A stretch of 64,000 nucleotides of DNA from Saprospiraceae bacterium (GTDB taxonomy: Bacteria; Bacteroidota; Bacteroidia; Chitinophagales; Saprospiraceae), in assembly GCA_016710235.1 (NCBI GenBank), contig JADJLG010000001.1, positions 1,601,501-1,665,500 on the forward strand, in the 5' to 3' direction. Shown here piece by piece: positions 9,138 to 17,200 of the stretch. The notes beneath the pieces were generated by a model. It saw only the letters and a list, made by a program, of their open reading frames with translations, did not search any database and was not told the origin of the DNA. The first letter of the stretch is position 1. Every line of letters starts with the position of its first letter. A program made the translations under genes and the position numbers.

Positions 9138-9284
9138 TTTTGCTGATGGGTTGATCTTAAAGTATGTGGTCAACTCAAGAATGAAACTTGGGATAGTTAT
9201 TGTAATTTGAAGATAATTTGTTTTTAGCATTTTATCTGCAGGCTTCAAAGACTAGTTGGGCGAAGAATTTTCTTTATTATAAGC

Positions 9285-9415
9285 GCGACCTGTGTTTGTG
9301 TTTTGTCCCTAACGGAACAGAATTTGTGCGCAATATATAAAGTCCCGTTAGGGACGACATATTGGTCAGGAGAAAGCAGGGAAAGCATATGGCGTACCGT
9401 AGGTACGCAATATTT
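9285..9415. repeat. fifth copy of the hairpin-rich repeat
   Basis: This copy again reads GCGACC, then GTCCCTAACGGAAC, GTCCCGTTAGGGAC and GTACCGTAGGTAC, and carries the same TTATTATAAGCGCGACC lead-in as copy 1. It lies downstream of yoeB, so the toxin-antitoxin pair sits between copies 4 and 5. Small frames through it on both strands are by-products of the repeat. The remainder of 9138-9707 is AT-rich and shows no gene. Confidence 0.85.
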
Positions 9416-9683
9416 ATTTAAAATCAGAAAATCCCATGGAGGATTATACACAGAGTTATCACTTACTAAGGAGTTCCCTGTGTGTTTTAGGTAGGCTGTA
9501 AATTACTAATCTTGTTTGAGGAGAAATTGGGTAGTTGCTTCATAATAGAACTATATACTGGCTATTTAGCAAATTTGCAATTTAATATTACTGTTCATTA
9601 AATTTGTCAAAAAGGATTGTTTACTTGAGCTCATCTGTGAAAATAAATAGAACTTAGATTAGTTATAAGTAGATTGATTTATT

Positions 9684-9691
9684 TACTTTTG
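9684..9691 (+). promoter_or_regulatory. -7 promoter box (TACTTTTG)
   Basis: Matches the Bacteroidota TAnnTTTG -7 element and ends 16 bases before the ATG of the LytTR gene. No clear -33 TTTG is seen at the expected distance. Confidence 0.4.
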
Positions 9692-9707
9692 ATGTAAATT
9701 TATTCCC

Positions 9708-11534
9708 ATGAAAGAAGTTATTATCTTCATTTACAGTATAAGTATTATTTTTTATTCACAAAAGATTTATGGACAAGATTACAAAAAAGATAGCCTTTTG
9801 AGGGTTCTGCTAAACAACCCTAAGGAAACCGATAAAGTTGATATTTATCAGTCATTGACTGAGATTTATAGAGCATTTGATTTAGACAGCTCATACTATT
9901 ACTCAGAGCAATTTCTTCAAACTGCAAAAACCATTGGGGATAAGAGCAAAATTGGGACTGCTCATGCTTACATTGCTAATTCCTTAAGATCACAAGCTAA
10001 AAATGATCTTGCATTAAACCATGCCAACAAAGCATTGACAATATTTACTGAATTAAAAGATACGGTTTTACTATTAAGGGCAATTACATTGAAATGTTCA
10101 ATTTTAAATAGACTGGGAAATAATGAGGCTGCCTTAAATGAATTGAAAGAATTATTGAATTTGGCAAAGGTTGCAGGAATAAAAAATGTAGAAGCAAATG
10201 CATATAATGAATTGGGAAATGTGTATTCAAATTTAGGTGATTTTAAAACTTCTATGAATTCATATTTAGCTGCTCTTAATCTTTATGAATCTTTGGATGA
10301 AAAAATTAATATTGGGAAAACACTTAATAATTTGGGAACCCTATCCTTTTCTATTAAGGATTATAAAAAATCTGAAGAATATTTCTTAAAAGCTATTGAA
10401 TTTCATAGAGCAAATGGAAATTATACCAATTTGGCTAATACTTATACTAATTTGGCATCAATGAATTCTATTAAGGATAATAAAAACGCAACTTCAGTGA
10501 AATTGAATAGATATTCCGATTCAGCTTTGTATTACAGTACAATTATAAAATCAGATTATCTAATAGGTTTGTTAAATGGTGTAAAAGGAAATTATTTTTC
10601 CAATATTGGTGAACATGAAAAAGCATTCGGGTATTATAAAACTTCTTTGGAGATCGCTTTAAAATTAAATGATTCATTAAGTTTTTCTAATGCATATTTG
10701 AATATGGGAAATAATTTGTCACGTCGAAAAAAGTTTGAAGAGGCAGATACTTATTACAGAAATTCTTTGAACATAGCTGAGAAATTGAGTAATTCTGACC
10801 AATTATCCAAGCTTTATAGGAATATTGCGGAACACAACTATTTGTATGGAAATTATGCCTTGGCAAGTCAATATTATAGAAATTATTCTATGTTTCAAGA
10901 TTCACTTTATGGAGTTCAGGTGCTAAAAGTAACAAAAGACCTCGAAACCAAATACGAAACAGAGAAAAAGCAAGCCACAATTACTAACCAGAGCTTAGAA
11001 CTAAAGAATAAGAATCTTTTTCTTGGTATATTGTCGTCTTTATTATTAGGTACTTTCGGAATAGGATTTTATTTTTATTCTGCAAAGAAAAAGGAAGCAG
11101 AAATTAATCGATATTTGGATTTCCAAAATGAACAACTTAAATTATCAAACCAAGGATTATTCATTCAATTGAGTGACATAAAATCTAAAGAACAACAAAA
11201 GACTGAAGAGGAGATGGAGATAGCAATTAATAATGGTGTGAATTCTAAAGTAAAATTGAAGGATATTGTGTTCATTGAAGCAGAAAATAATTTGCTTAAT
11301 ATTTATATAAGTGATGGGACGGTCAAACATGATTATCAGAGACTCAAGAATTTTTGTGATTTGTTCAAAAATTCTACCTTATTGCGCCAAGTACACAGAT
11401 CCTATATAGTCAATGCTTTGCATGTTAGCGAATTGAAGGCGAATGACATAAAATTGTCTAATAAGAAAATTGTGCCAATCGGTATCACGTATAAGACTGA
11501 AACTCATGAATGGCTCAATAAGTACATGAGTTAA
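9708..11534 (+). CDS. membrane-anchored TPR sensor with LytTR DNA-binding domain
   Basis: A 608-residue one-component regulator. Residues 1-22 are a signal sequence (ending Y-G-Q-D). Residues about 40-400 are a run of tetratricopeptide repeats (N-E-L-G-N-V-Y-S-N-L-G-D and similar), which would lie in the periplasm. A transmembrane helix is at about 435-457 (L-F-L-G-I-L-S-S-L-L-L-G-T-F-G-I), followed by a short cytoplasmic coiled-coil-like linker. The last 100 residues are a LytTR domain (K-L-K-D-I-V-F-I-E-A-E-N-N, then L-R-Q-V-H-R-S-Y-I-V-N), which binds promoter DNA. There is no receiver or kinase domain, so the signal probably passes directly from the TPR region through the membrane. This layout is familiar in Bacteroidota. 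The gene stands alone and is strongly AT-rich. Confidence 0.9.
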   Translation: MKEVIIFIYSISIIFYSQKIYGQDYKKDSLLRVLLNNPKETDKVDIYQSLTEIYRAFDLDSSYYYSEQFLQTAKTIGDKSKIGTAHAYIANSLRSQAKNDLALNHANKALTIFTELKDTVLLLRAITLKCSILNRLGNNEAALNELKELLNLAKVAGIKNVEANAYNELGNVYSNLGDFKTSMNSYLAALNLYESLDEKINIGKTLNNLGTLSFSIKDYKKSEEYFLKAIEFHRANGNYTNLANTYTNLASMNSIKDNKNATSVKLNRYSDSALYYSTIIKSDYLIGLLNGVKGNYFSNIGEHEKAFGYYKTSLEIALKLNDSLSFSNAYLNMGNNLSRRKKFEEADTYYRNSLNIAEKLSNSDQLSKLYRNIAEHNYLYGNYALASQYYRNYSMFQDSLYGVQVLKVTKDLETKYETEKKQATITNQSLELKNKNLFLGILSSLLLGTFGIGFYFYSAKKKEAEINRYLDFQNEQLKLSNQGLFIQLSDIKSKEQQKTEEEMEIAINNGVNSKVKLKDIVFIEAENNLLNIYISDGTVKHDYQRLKNFCDLFKNSTLLRQVHRSYIVNALHVSELKANDIKLSNKKIVPIGITYKTETHEWLNKYMS

Positions 11535-12190
11535 TATTTTAGCTGATAGATTGATATAAGAGAATGCCAACATAGTCGTTGCATAGGATCTCGTCATGGG
11601 ATATTCTAAGTTTTACCTTCTTCCCGGAATTATAAGATCTAATTATATAATAGGTCAAATTATCTACAAGTTAAAAACTTGCCGCTATGCGACCTGCGCA
11701 CGAATTTTTTTTACCGGGCTTTGTGAAACTGTATGTTGTTACTGTTCAATTGATGCAAATATATTTTAAGTAAGCTTGATTATACTCTCTTAAGGTCTAT
11801 CACAAAGTCGAACAAAGTTTTGCTCGGTTACTTTATCCTCGAGAGAAATCACTCACTTTATTTTCGCAGTTCAAAACCATTCGATCATATCTAAGCTTTG
11901 TTTTGGTCCTCTTGTGTTTTAGCCTAATTGTCTGCCAAGACGGTTCTCAATACAGGAAATGCGAAAAAAAATGAGGAACAATGAAAACAGACAGTAATCT
12001 GCAAGGGTGGAGTATAAAAAATACCAGCTAGTATTTTGTTTAGATTTAATAAGGGTATAAGTAAGTGCTTTGTGGTTGAATTGTTTCGATGATTCGCTAT
12101 AGCAATTATTTGGTGCATTGGATCAAATGAAGTGATTAATCCAATATCGCAAAACCATATCTTCCAAATTCAAATCAATTAAAATCCTTT
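11535..12190. other. intergenic region without a recognised gene
   Basis: This 650-bp AT-rich stretch contains no convincing frame on either strand. Around 11686-11700 the sequence CTATGCGACCTGCG resembles the start of the dispersed repeat seen at 7605-8315, but the hairpins that define the repeat are missing, so at most this is a decayed fragment. A 64-codon reverse-strand frame at 11924-12118 has no recognisable features. Confidence 0.5.
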
Positions 12191-12718
12191 TTATTTCACA
12201 AACACATTGTATCGCACGACAAGCCTGTGGTTGCTGGTGCTGCGAGGGATATCTCGAAATCTGAGGACTAATTCAGTATGATTTTCTATTGTTTTAAGTA
12301 TGGATTTTACATCAGCAATACCTCCTGTAAGATGTAACACACCAGATCCAATATTTGGTAGGGGATATTCCTCAGCGATAGGTATGAATAGATTGAGATC
12401 TTCACGGGGAGCTACTGTAACTTTAGCACTGTTGATTAAAGCATAGGAAAAAGAACTATTCAACACGGGTTCGATATAAATGTCAGCGGGCTTCACAGCA
12501 GTGACCTGATCTAAGCTAAGTCCATGAGTTTTGAGATATGAATCAAGCGGAGACTCTAAATTCCAAAAAAAAACGTGACTCAGAGAAGGACTCAAACCTG
12601 CGGAGATGGTAAAGTTGAGAGACTGTTCCATCTGATAAGGTGTTACTTCCTGTTTAGTACAAGAAATAGTCATTGCACCCAACCACGAGAAAATCAAGAA
12701 AACACCTAGTCTATGCAT
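12191..12718 (-). CDS. putative lipoprotein of unknown function
   Basis: The 175-residue product starts with a hydrophobic stretch ending G-A-M-T-I-S-C-T-K, a plausible though imperfect lipobox with Cys20 as the lipidated residue, so it is probably an outer- or inner-membrane lipoprotein. The mature part is mixed alpha/beta in character with no motif I recognise; a phrase such as V-K-P-A-D-I-Y-I-E-P suggests a beta-rich fold. It is transcribed divergently from the transketolase gene, about 95 bp apart, and does not obviously belong to any neighbouring pathway. It is probably a lineage-restricted protein. Confidence 0.65.
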   Translation of the reverse strand: MHRLGVFLIFSWLGAMTISCTKQEVTPYQMEQSLNFTISAGLSPSLSHVFFWNLESPLDSYLKTHGLSLDQVTAVKPADIYIEPVLNSSFSYALINSAKVTVAPREDLNLFIPIAEEYPLPNIGSGVLHLTGGIADVKSILKTIENHTELVLRFRDIPRSTSNHRLVVRYNVFVK

Positions 12719-12802
12719 CTAAGTGTAACGCATTCACAACAGGAATAGTTATATCTCCATGAATTTCATTTCCATATAAGCATTAGCTCTCTGTTTTGCG
12801 CT

Positions 12803-12810
12803 TATCTTTG
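12803..12810 (+). promoter_or_regulatory. -7 promoter box (TATCTTTG) next to the transketolase start
   Basis: An exact TAnnTTTG element ends only four bases before the GTG start at 12815. If used, transcription would begin at or beside the start codon, giving a leaderless or nearly leaderless mRNA. Confidence 0.5.
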
Positions 12811-12814
12811 AGCT

Positions 12815-13657
12815 GTGAAATCAATCGGAGAGCTGAAGCAGATCGCATCACAAGTTCGGCGAGATATCGTCCGGCAAGTGTGGATGGCAAAGAGCGGACA
12901 TCCTGGAGGTTCTTTAGGTTGTGCTGATTTCTTGACCGCGTTGTATTTTCGGGTGATGAATCATCATCCGAACTTCAACATGAGTGGAGAAGGTGAGGAT
13001 GTTTTTATTTTATCCAACGGTCATATTTCACCTGTTTTTTATTCTGTTTTGGCGCGGTCAGGATATTTTCCGGTCACTGAATTGTCAACCTTTCGGAAGT
13101 TGAATTCAAGGCTGCAAGGTCACCCTACGACCCATGAACATCTTCCGGGAGTTAGAGTTTCTACAGGTTCTTTGGGACAGGGTCTGAGTGTAGGTTTGGG
13201 TATCGCCAAAGCGAAAAAGCTAAAACAAGATAAAGGATTGGTTTTCGTCCTCACAGGGGATGGCGAACTTCAGGAAGGTCAGATATGGGAAGCGCTACTC
13301 TCTGCGCCTCACCTCAAACTAGACAATATCATTGTTACAGTTGACTGGAATGGCCAACAAATCGATGGTCCGACTGAAAAAGTAATGTCACTTGGAGACC
13401 TTCCGGCCAAATTTCGGGCATTTGGTTGGGATCTGTTAGAGATGAATGGTAACGACATGCAAGAAGTTGTCACAACGCTTGAAAGTGCTCGAAAATTGAC
13501 AGCTAACGGCAAACCCCTTGCCATTTTGATGAAAACTATAATGGGCTACGGAGTGGATTTTATGATGGGTACTCATAAGTGGCATGGCATTGCTCCAAAT
13601 GATGAACAGTGCAATCTGGCCCTTAGTCAATTAGAACAAACACTTGGAGATTTCTAA
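12815..13657 (+). CDS. transketolase, N-terminal (thiamine-binding) subunit
   Basis: First half of a split transketolase, which moves two-carbon ketol units between sugar phosphates in the non-oxidative pentose phosphate pathway. The 280 residues begin at GTG 12815. They include S-G-H-P-G-G-S-L-G near residue 27, G-S-L-G-Q-G-L-S-V-G-L-G-I-A, and the thiamine diphosphate signature G-D-G-E-L-Q-E-G-Q-I-W-E-A, followed by the D-N-I-I-V-T-V-D-W-N-G-Q region. The pyrimidine and C-terminal domains are in the next gene, three bases downstream. Two-gene transketolases are usual in many bacteria and archaea, so this is an organisation rather than a break. No in-frame ATG occurs near the conserved N-terminus, supporting GTG. 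Confidence 0.93.
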   Translation: MKSIGELKQIASQVRRDIVRQVWMAKSGHPGGSLGCADFLTALYFRVMNHHPNFNMSGEGEDVFILSNGHISPVFYSVLARSGYFPVTELSTFRKLNSRLQGHPTTHEHLPGVRVSTGSLGQGLSVGLGIAKAKKLKQDKGLVFVLTGDGELQEGQIWEALLSAPHLKLDNIIVTVDWNGQQIDGPTEKVMSLGDLPAKFRAFGWDLLEMNGNDMQEVVTTLESARKLTANGKPLAILMKTIMGYGVDFMMGTHKWHGIAPNDEQCNLALSQLEQTLGDF

Positions 13658-13660
13658 GCG

Positions 13661-14617
13661 ATGAGCAACTGGGACAAATATCAATTCACTGAGAAAAAAG
13701 CCACTCGAAATGGATTTGGAGATGGCCTTCTGGAAGCTGCAACAACCAATGCAAATATTGTTGCACTTTGCGCTGACCTCGCTGGCTCCCTCAAAATGGA
13801 TTTATTCGAAAAAAAATATCCTGAAAGATTCATCCAGACCGGAATATGTGAAGCCAACATGATGGGAATGGCTGCGGGTATGGCTACAGCAGGATTTATT
13901 CCTTACACAGGCACTTTTGCCAACTTTAGCACCGGCAGAGTTTACGACCAGATCAGGCAATCAATAGCCTATTCCAACAAAAATGTCAAAATCTGTGCGT
14001 CACATGCTGGCCTGACCTTAGGAGAAGACGGCGCCACCCATCAAATACTTGAAGATATAGGATTGATGAAGATGCTTCCCGGAATGACTGTGATCAATCC
14101 TGCTGATTATGCTCAGACAAAGGCAGCTGCGATAGCTATTGCTGAGTGGGATGGTCCTGTTTACCTGAGATTTGGCCGACCGGATTGGCCTGTTTTTCTC
14201 AAAAATGAAGAATTTGAAATAGGAAAAGCCCTTACCATCAAAAAAGGTAATGATATAAGCATATTTGCTACGGGTCACATGCTTTGGTATGCACTTGAAG
14301 CTGTAAGAGAACTCGAGAAAGAGGGTATCGACTGCGAATTGATCAATATTCATACGATAAAACCTCTGGATGAAAAAGGAGTTTTGGACTCAGTCCGTAA
14401 GACTGGCTATGTGGTGACTGCAGAAGAACATCAAATGGCCGGTGGCCTTGGCGATAGTGTTGCTCAGCTCCTTGTTCAGAATCATCCCTGCAGACAGGAG
14501 TACGTTGCTGTTAGGGACAGCTTTGGTGAAAGCGGTACACCTCTCCAACTCTTAGAAAAATACGGATTGGGAGTTCAAGATATCATTGCTGCCGTACGGA
14601 AACTACTTTCCAGATAA
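13661..14617 (+). CDS. transketolase, C-terminal subunit
   Basis: Second half of the split transketolase (318 residues). It carries the pyrimidine-binding domain with G-I-C-E-A-N-M-M-G-M-A-A-G-M-A and its conserved Glu, the F-x-x-F-S-T-G-R-V-Y-D-Q-I-R segment, and the S-H-A-G-L-T-L-G-E-D-G-A-T-H-Q loop. The C-terminal domain follows (I-F-A-T-G-H-M-L, T-A-E-E-H-Q-M-A-G-G-L-G). It begins three bases after the stop of the N-terminal subunit, so the two are certainly co-transcribed and probably made in equal amounts. 1-deoxyxylulose-5-phosphate synthase shares the fold but is a single chain of about 620 residues and differs in these motifs. Confidence 0.93.
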   Translation: MSNWDKYQFTEKKATRNGFGDGLLEAATTNANIVALCADLAGSLKMDLFEKKYPERFIQTGICEANMMGMAAGMATAGFIPYTGTFANFSTGRVYDQIRQSIAYSNKNVKICASHAGLTLGEDGATHQILEDIGLMKMLPGMTVINPADYAQTKAAAIAIAEWDGPVYLRFGRPDWPVFLKNEEFEIGKALTIKKGNDISIFATGHMLWYALEAVRELEKEGIDCELINIHTIKPLDEKGVLDSVRKTGYVVTAEEHQMAGGLGDSVAQLLVQNHPCRQEYVAVRDSFGESGTPLQLLEKYGLGVQDIIAAVRKLLSR

Positions 14618-14637
14618 ATTTTCATATCTCTTAAATT

Positions 14638-15762
14638 TTGAATGTTGCAATCAATGCGCGGTTTCTTCTGAAAGACAAGATGGAAGGTATAGGGCATTAC
14701 ACCTGGGAGATCATCAGGCGAATCATCATACTTCATCCGGAACACCGGTATTTTTTCATTTTTGACAGAGCATTTGACCAAGCATTTATTTTTCACCCAT
14801 CTATTCATCCGATCATTATTGGGCCGCAGGCGAGGCATCCTATATTATGGTATTGGTGGTTTGAGAAAAGCATCCCAAAGGTGCTCAAAGATTGTCGCGC
14901 TGATGTTTTCCTTTCTATGGATGGATATTGTTCATTGACTACAGAACGTCAGCAGGTGATGGTTATTCACGATCTTGCCTATAGGCATTTTCCAGAACAA
15001 GTACCTCTATGGGTCAGGCTATTTTACAAGTATTATGTGCCACGCTATGTACAGAAAGCGGATCATCTGGTCACAGTGTCAGAAGCGAGCAGAAGGGATG
15101 TAAGCGACATGAGCGGGATAGATACCGGCCTTATCTCAGTTGCATACAACGGATGCCGAACAGAGTTTAGACCGCTAAATGGTGCATCTATTCAAAAAGT
15201 AAAAGAAAAGCTCTCAGCTGGAGAGCCCTATTTCATATTCGTAGGAGCAATTCATCCTCGCAAAAATGTGCTGCATTTGCTTCAGGCATTTGAGCGTTTT
15301 AAATGGTCTTCGGGCAGTTGTCACAAGCTCATACTTGTTGGGAGAAAAGCCTGGATGACAGAGGATCTGGATAGATATTTGGCAAGCATGAGCCATAGAT
15401 CTTCTGTGATTTGGATGCCCTATCTCGCAGCAAATGATCTTGCTGATGCCGTAGCAGCAGCATCAGCCTTGATTTGTCCATCTTATTTGGAGGGTTTTGG
15501 AGTACCTGTCCTAGAGGCATTGATGTGCGATGTACCCGTGATTATATCGAATCGCTTCTCTTTACCGGAGGTTGGTGGACCAGGTGCGTATCTGGTTGAT
15601 CCTGATTCTCCGGAGCAAATCAGCTATGCTATGGAGACAGTGCTGAAAGATCCGGATTTGCCCCATAGGATAGAATTGGGTAGATCTCATCGAACGAAGT
15701 TTGATTGGGATAAATCCGCTGAAGTAATAGCCAAAATTATTTTTCAAAAGGATGAGAATTAG
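14638..15762 (+). CDS. glycosyltransferase family 4-type (GT-B fold)
   Basis: A 374-residue GT-B glycosyltransferase related to mannosyl- and glucosyltransferases that build surface polysaccharide or glycolipid. The start codon is TTG at 14638, giving N-V-A-I-N-A-R-F-L-L, the conserved first strand; the ATG at 14642 is in another frame. The C-terminal half has the donor-binding features F-V-G-A-I-H-P-R-K-N-V, then S-Y-L-E-G-F-G-V-P-V-L-E-A-L with the E-x7-E motif near residue 285, and D-V-P-V-I-I-S-N. There is no signal peptide, so it is cytosolic or peripheral. It starts 20 bp after transketolase and is probably in the same operon, though the metabolic link is not evident. Sugar donor and acceptor cannot be assigned. 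Confidence 0.88.
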   Translation: MNVAINARFLLKDKMEGIGHYTWEIIRRIIILHPEHRYFFIFDRAFDQAFIFHPSIHPIIIGPQARHPILWYWWFEKSIPKVLKDCRADVFLSMDGYCSLTTERQQVMVIHDLAYRHFPEQVPLWVRLFYKYYVPRYVQKADHLVTVSEASRRDVSDMSGIDTGLISVAYNGCRTEFRPLNGASIQKVKEKLSAGEPYFIFVGAIHPRKNVLHLLQAFERFKWSSGSCHKLILVGRKAWMTEDLDRYLASMSHRSSVIWMPYLAANDLADAVAAASALICPSYLEGFGVPVLEALMCDVPVIISNRFSLPEVGGPGAYLVDPDSPEQISYAMETVLKDPDLPHRIELGRSHRTKFDWDKSAEVIAKIIFQKDEN

Positions 15763-15820
15763 CGTTCCCAACTTTTCATAACCCGGATCGTTTCTTAGAC
15801 TATCCTATCGATTATTGACC

Positions 15821-16231
15821 ATGCGAGTAGCCATTTTTCGTAAAGCACATTTCAATGCAGCCCATCGGTTGTTTCATCCCGCTTGGGACGAGCAGAAGAA
15901 TAAGGAGGTGTTTGGGATTTGTTCTCATCCTAACTTTCATGGCCACAACTACGAACTGGATGTCAAAGTGAGCGGTGAGTTGGATCCAGAGACAGGTATC
16001 CTTATGGATCTTAAAGTACTCAAGGAGTTGATAGAAGAGCATGTTGAACTCAGGTACGATCACAAGAATCTTAACATGGATCTACCTGAATTCAAGGATA
16101 AAATCCCTACTGCGGAGAACATTTGTATCGAGATATACAACATTCTTAGGGAGCAGATTGATCCCCGTATGGATTTGCAGATCAGATTGTACGAGACCCC
16201 CAGAAATTTTGTAGAATATCCTGTGAGTTAA
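15821..16231 (+). CDS. queD: 6-pyruvoyl-tetrahydropterin synthase / QueD-like enzyme
   Basis: A 136-residue tunnelling-fold pterin enzyme. In most bacteria this family makes 6-carboxy-tetrahydropterin from dihydroneopterin triphosphate, the first committed step to queuosine in tRNA; some members instead make 6-pyruvoyl-tetrahydropterin. The zinc ligands are visible as the His in F-N-A-A-H-R-L and the two in H-G-H-N-Y. The catalytic Cys is in G-I-C-S-H-P-N, and the pterin-anchoring Glu lies in L-Y-E-T-P-R-N-F. The longer animal-like spacing between Cys and HGH leaves both activities possible. ATG 15821 is chosen over the in-frame TTG six bases earlier. A terminator follows the stop codon immediately. 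No other queuosine gene is in the window. Confidence 0.87.
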   Translation: MRVAIFRKAHFNAAHRLFHPAWDEQKNKEVFGICSHPNFHGHNYELDVKVSGELDPETGILMDLKVLKELIEEHVELRYDHKNLNMDLPEFKDKIPTAENICIEIYNILREQIDPRMDLQIRLYETPRNFVEYPVS

Positions 16232-16277
16232 AAAAAAATGCCGCTGCTGAATTTACTCTGCAAACGGCACTTTTCTT
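16231..16277. terminator. bidirectional terminator between convergent genes
   Basis: A run of A (16230-16238), then TGCCG (16239-16243) pairing with CGGCA (16265-16269), an inner TGC/GCA pairing, and TTTTCTT. It works on paper in both directions, between queD and the reverse-strand secreted protein. Confidence 0.7.
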
Positions 16278-16296
16278 ATTCTTTTGAGAAGTTTTC

Positions 16297-16995
16297 CTAT
16301 GGTCTTAGAGACCTTTTCTCCAGTCGTACAGTTCGTATCGCCTGATTATTGTCTCCGATGATGCGTACCATGTAAAGCCCGTCTTCAAGGAAAGAGATGT
16401 CGTAGCTCTTGTTGGGAGCAGTTTTGAAGTTGGCGAGCTGTTTTCCAAGTAGTGAAATGAGCTCCAATCTCTTTACACCTGTGTTGTATTCCAGTGTAAA
16501 GGCATTTTGGGCAGGATTAGGATACATTTTCATGGAAATGTTCTTTACCTGATTTGAGCTGAGTGTCTTGTTAAAGAGGTAGTCCACTTTTATTCTTTGC
16601 GTCGTGTCTTCTTTTTCGAATACCCACATTACTATATGTGCACCATCTTGGCCGTCAGTATTGACGTGCACATCAAGTTCAACTTGTGAGTTTGCTTTTA
16701 CAATATTTGGATTGTCCGCCGGACATTTTTTTACAAATGGAGAGTAGCATGAGTTGCCATCACATACGTATGCGTTCCAGGTTTCAGGCAGGATCAGATC
16801 TTCCCTTTGCCATAAAATATTGATGCTGCTGTTGATCTGATTTTTTACTTTCACACCACAATATCTATCTGGTTCGTTTTCATCATATGTAAACTCAGTC
16901 GAACAAGGTGCAGGTGTTGCTGCAAATCGCGATTGAGCGGTGAGCTGGGATATTCCCAAGCTAATGAAAATTGCTAGAAAGTAGATTTTTTTCAT
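16297..16995 (-). CDS. secreted protein with T9SS type A sorting domain
   Basis: The product (232 residues from ATG 16995; an ATG two codons upstream is also possible) has a signal peptide ending L-T-A-Q-S. The middle region holds six Cys residues (A-P-C-S-T, R-Y-C-G-V, Y-V-C-D-G-N-S-C, K-K-C-P), likely disulfide-bonded outside the cell, with no family I can name. The last 75 residues are a T9SS sorting domain (M-K-M-Y-P-N-P-A-Q-N-A-F-T-L ... G-L-Y-M-V-R-I-I), so it is exported across the outer membrane and probably attached to the surface or released. It converges on queD across the shared terminator. Confidence 0.8.
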   Translation of the reverse strand: MKKIYFLAIFISLGISQLTAQSRFAATPAPCSTEFTYDENEPDRYCGVKVKNQINSSINILWQREDLILPETWNAYVCDGNSCYSPFVKKCPADNPNIVKANSQVELDVHVNTDGQDGAHIVMWVFEKEDTTQRIKVDYLFNKTLSSNQVKNISMKMYPNPAQNAFTLEYNTGVKRLELISLLGKQLANFKTAPNKSYDISFLEDGLYMVRIIGDNNQAIRTVRLEKRSLRP

Positions 16996-17023
16996 AAGCA
17001 TATTCTTTTAATACAACACCTTG

Positions 17024-17031
17024 CAAATCTA
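17024..17031 (-). promoter_or_regulatory. -7 promoter box (TAGATTTG, reverse strand)
   Basis: Matches TAnnTTTG, about 22-28 bases upstream of the two possible ATGs of the secreted protein at 16297-16995. No -33 TTTG is obvious. Confidence 0.35.
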
Positions 17032-17176
17032 ATTCGTTTTTTTAAATTTTTTAAGCTTTTTGGCAGCGCTTTTTTTTGTGTGCTAAAAGATTACCTGATT
17101 TACACCAGTGAATTTATTTTTTTTGATTTTCTATGCTGTTTTTATGAATAAAGTCATTAAAATCGACATTATGTAA

Positions 17177-17184
17177 TACATTTG
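17177..17184 (+). promoter_or_regulatory. -7 promoter box (TACATTTG) before dnaE-type gene
   Basis: Matches TAnnTTTG and ends 16 bases before ATG 17201. No LexA-like palindrome was noticed beside it. Confidence 0.4.
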
Positions 17185-17200
17185 GCGATAAAATCGACCA

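Noticed and set aside
9245..9494. Two small overlapping frames on opposite strands around the fifth repeat copy
   Set aside because: Both are produced by the palindromic repeat itself; no start signal or conserved feature.
11924..12118. Reverse-strand frame of 64 codons in the gap after the LytTR gene
   Set aside because: No recognisable motif, signal peptide or conserved pattern.
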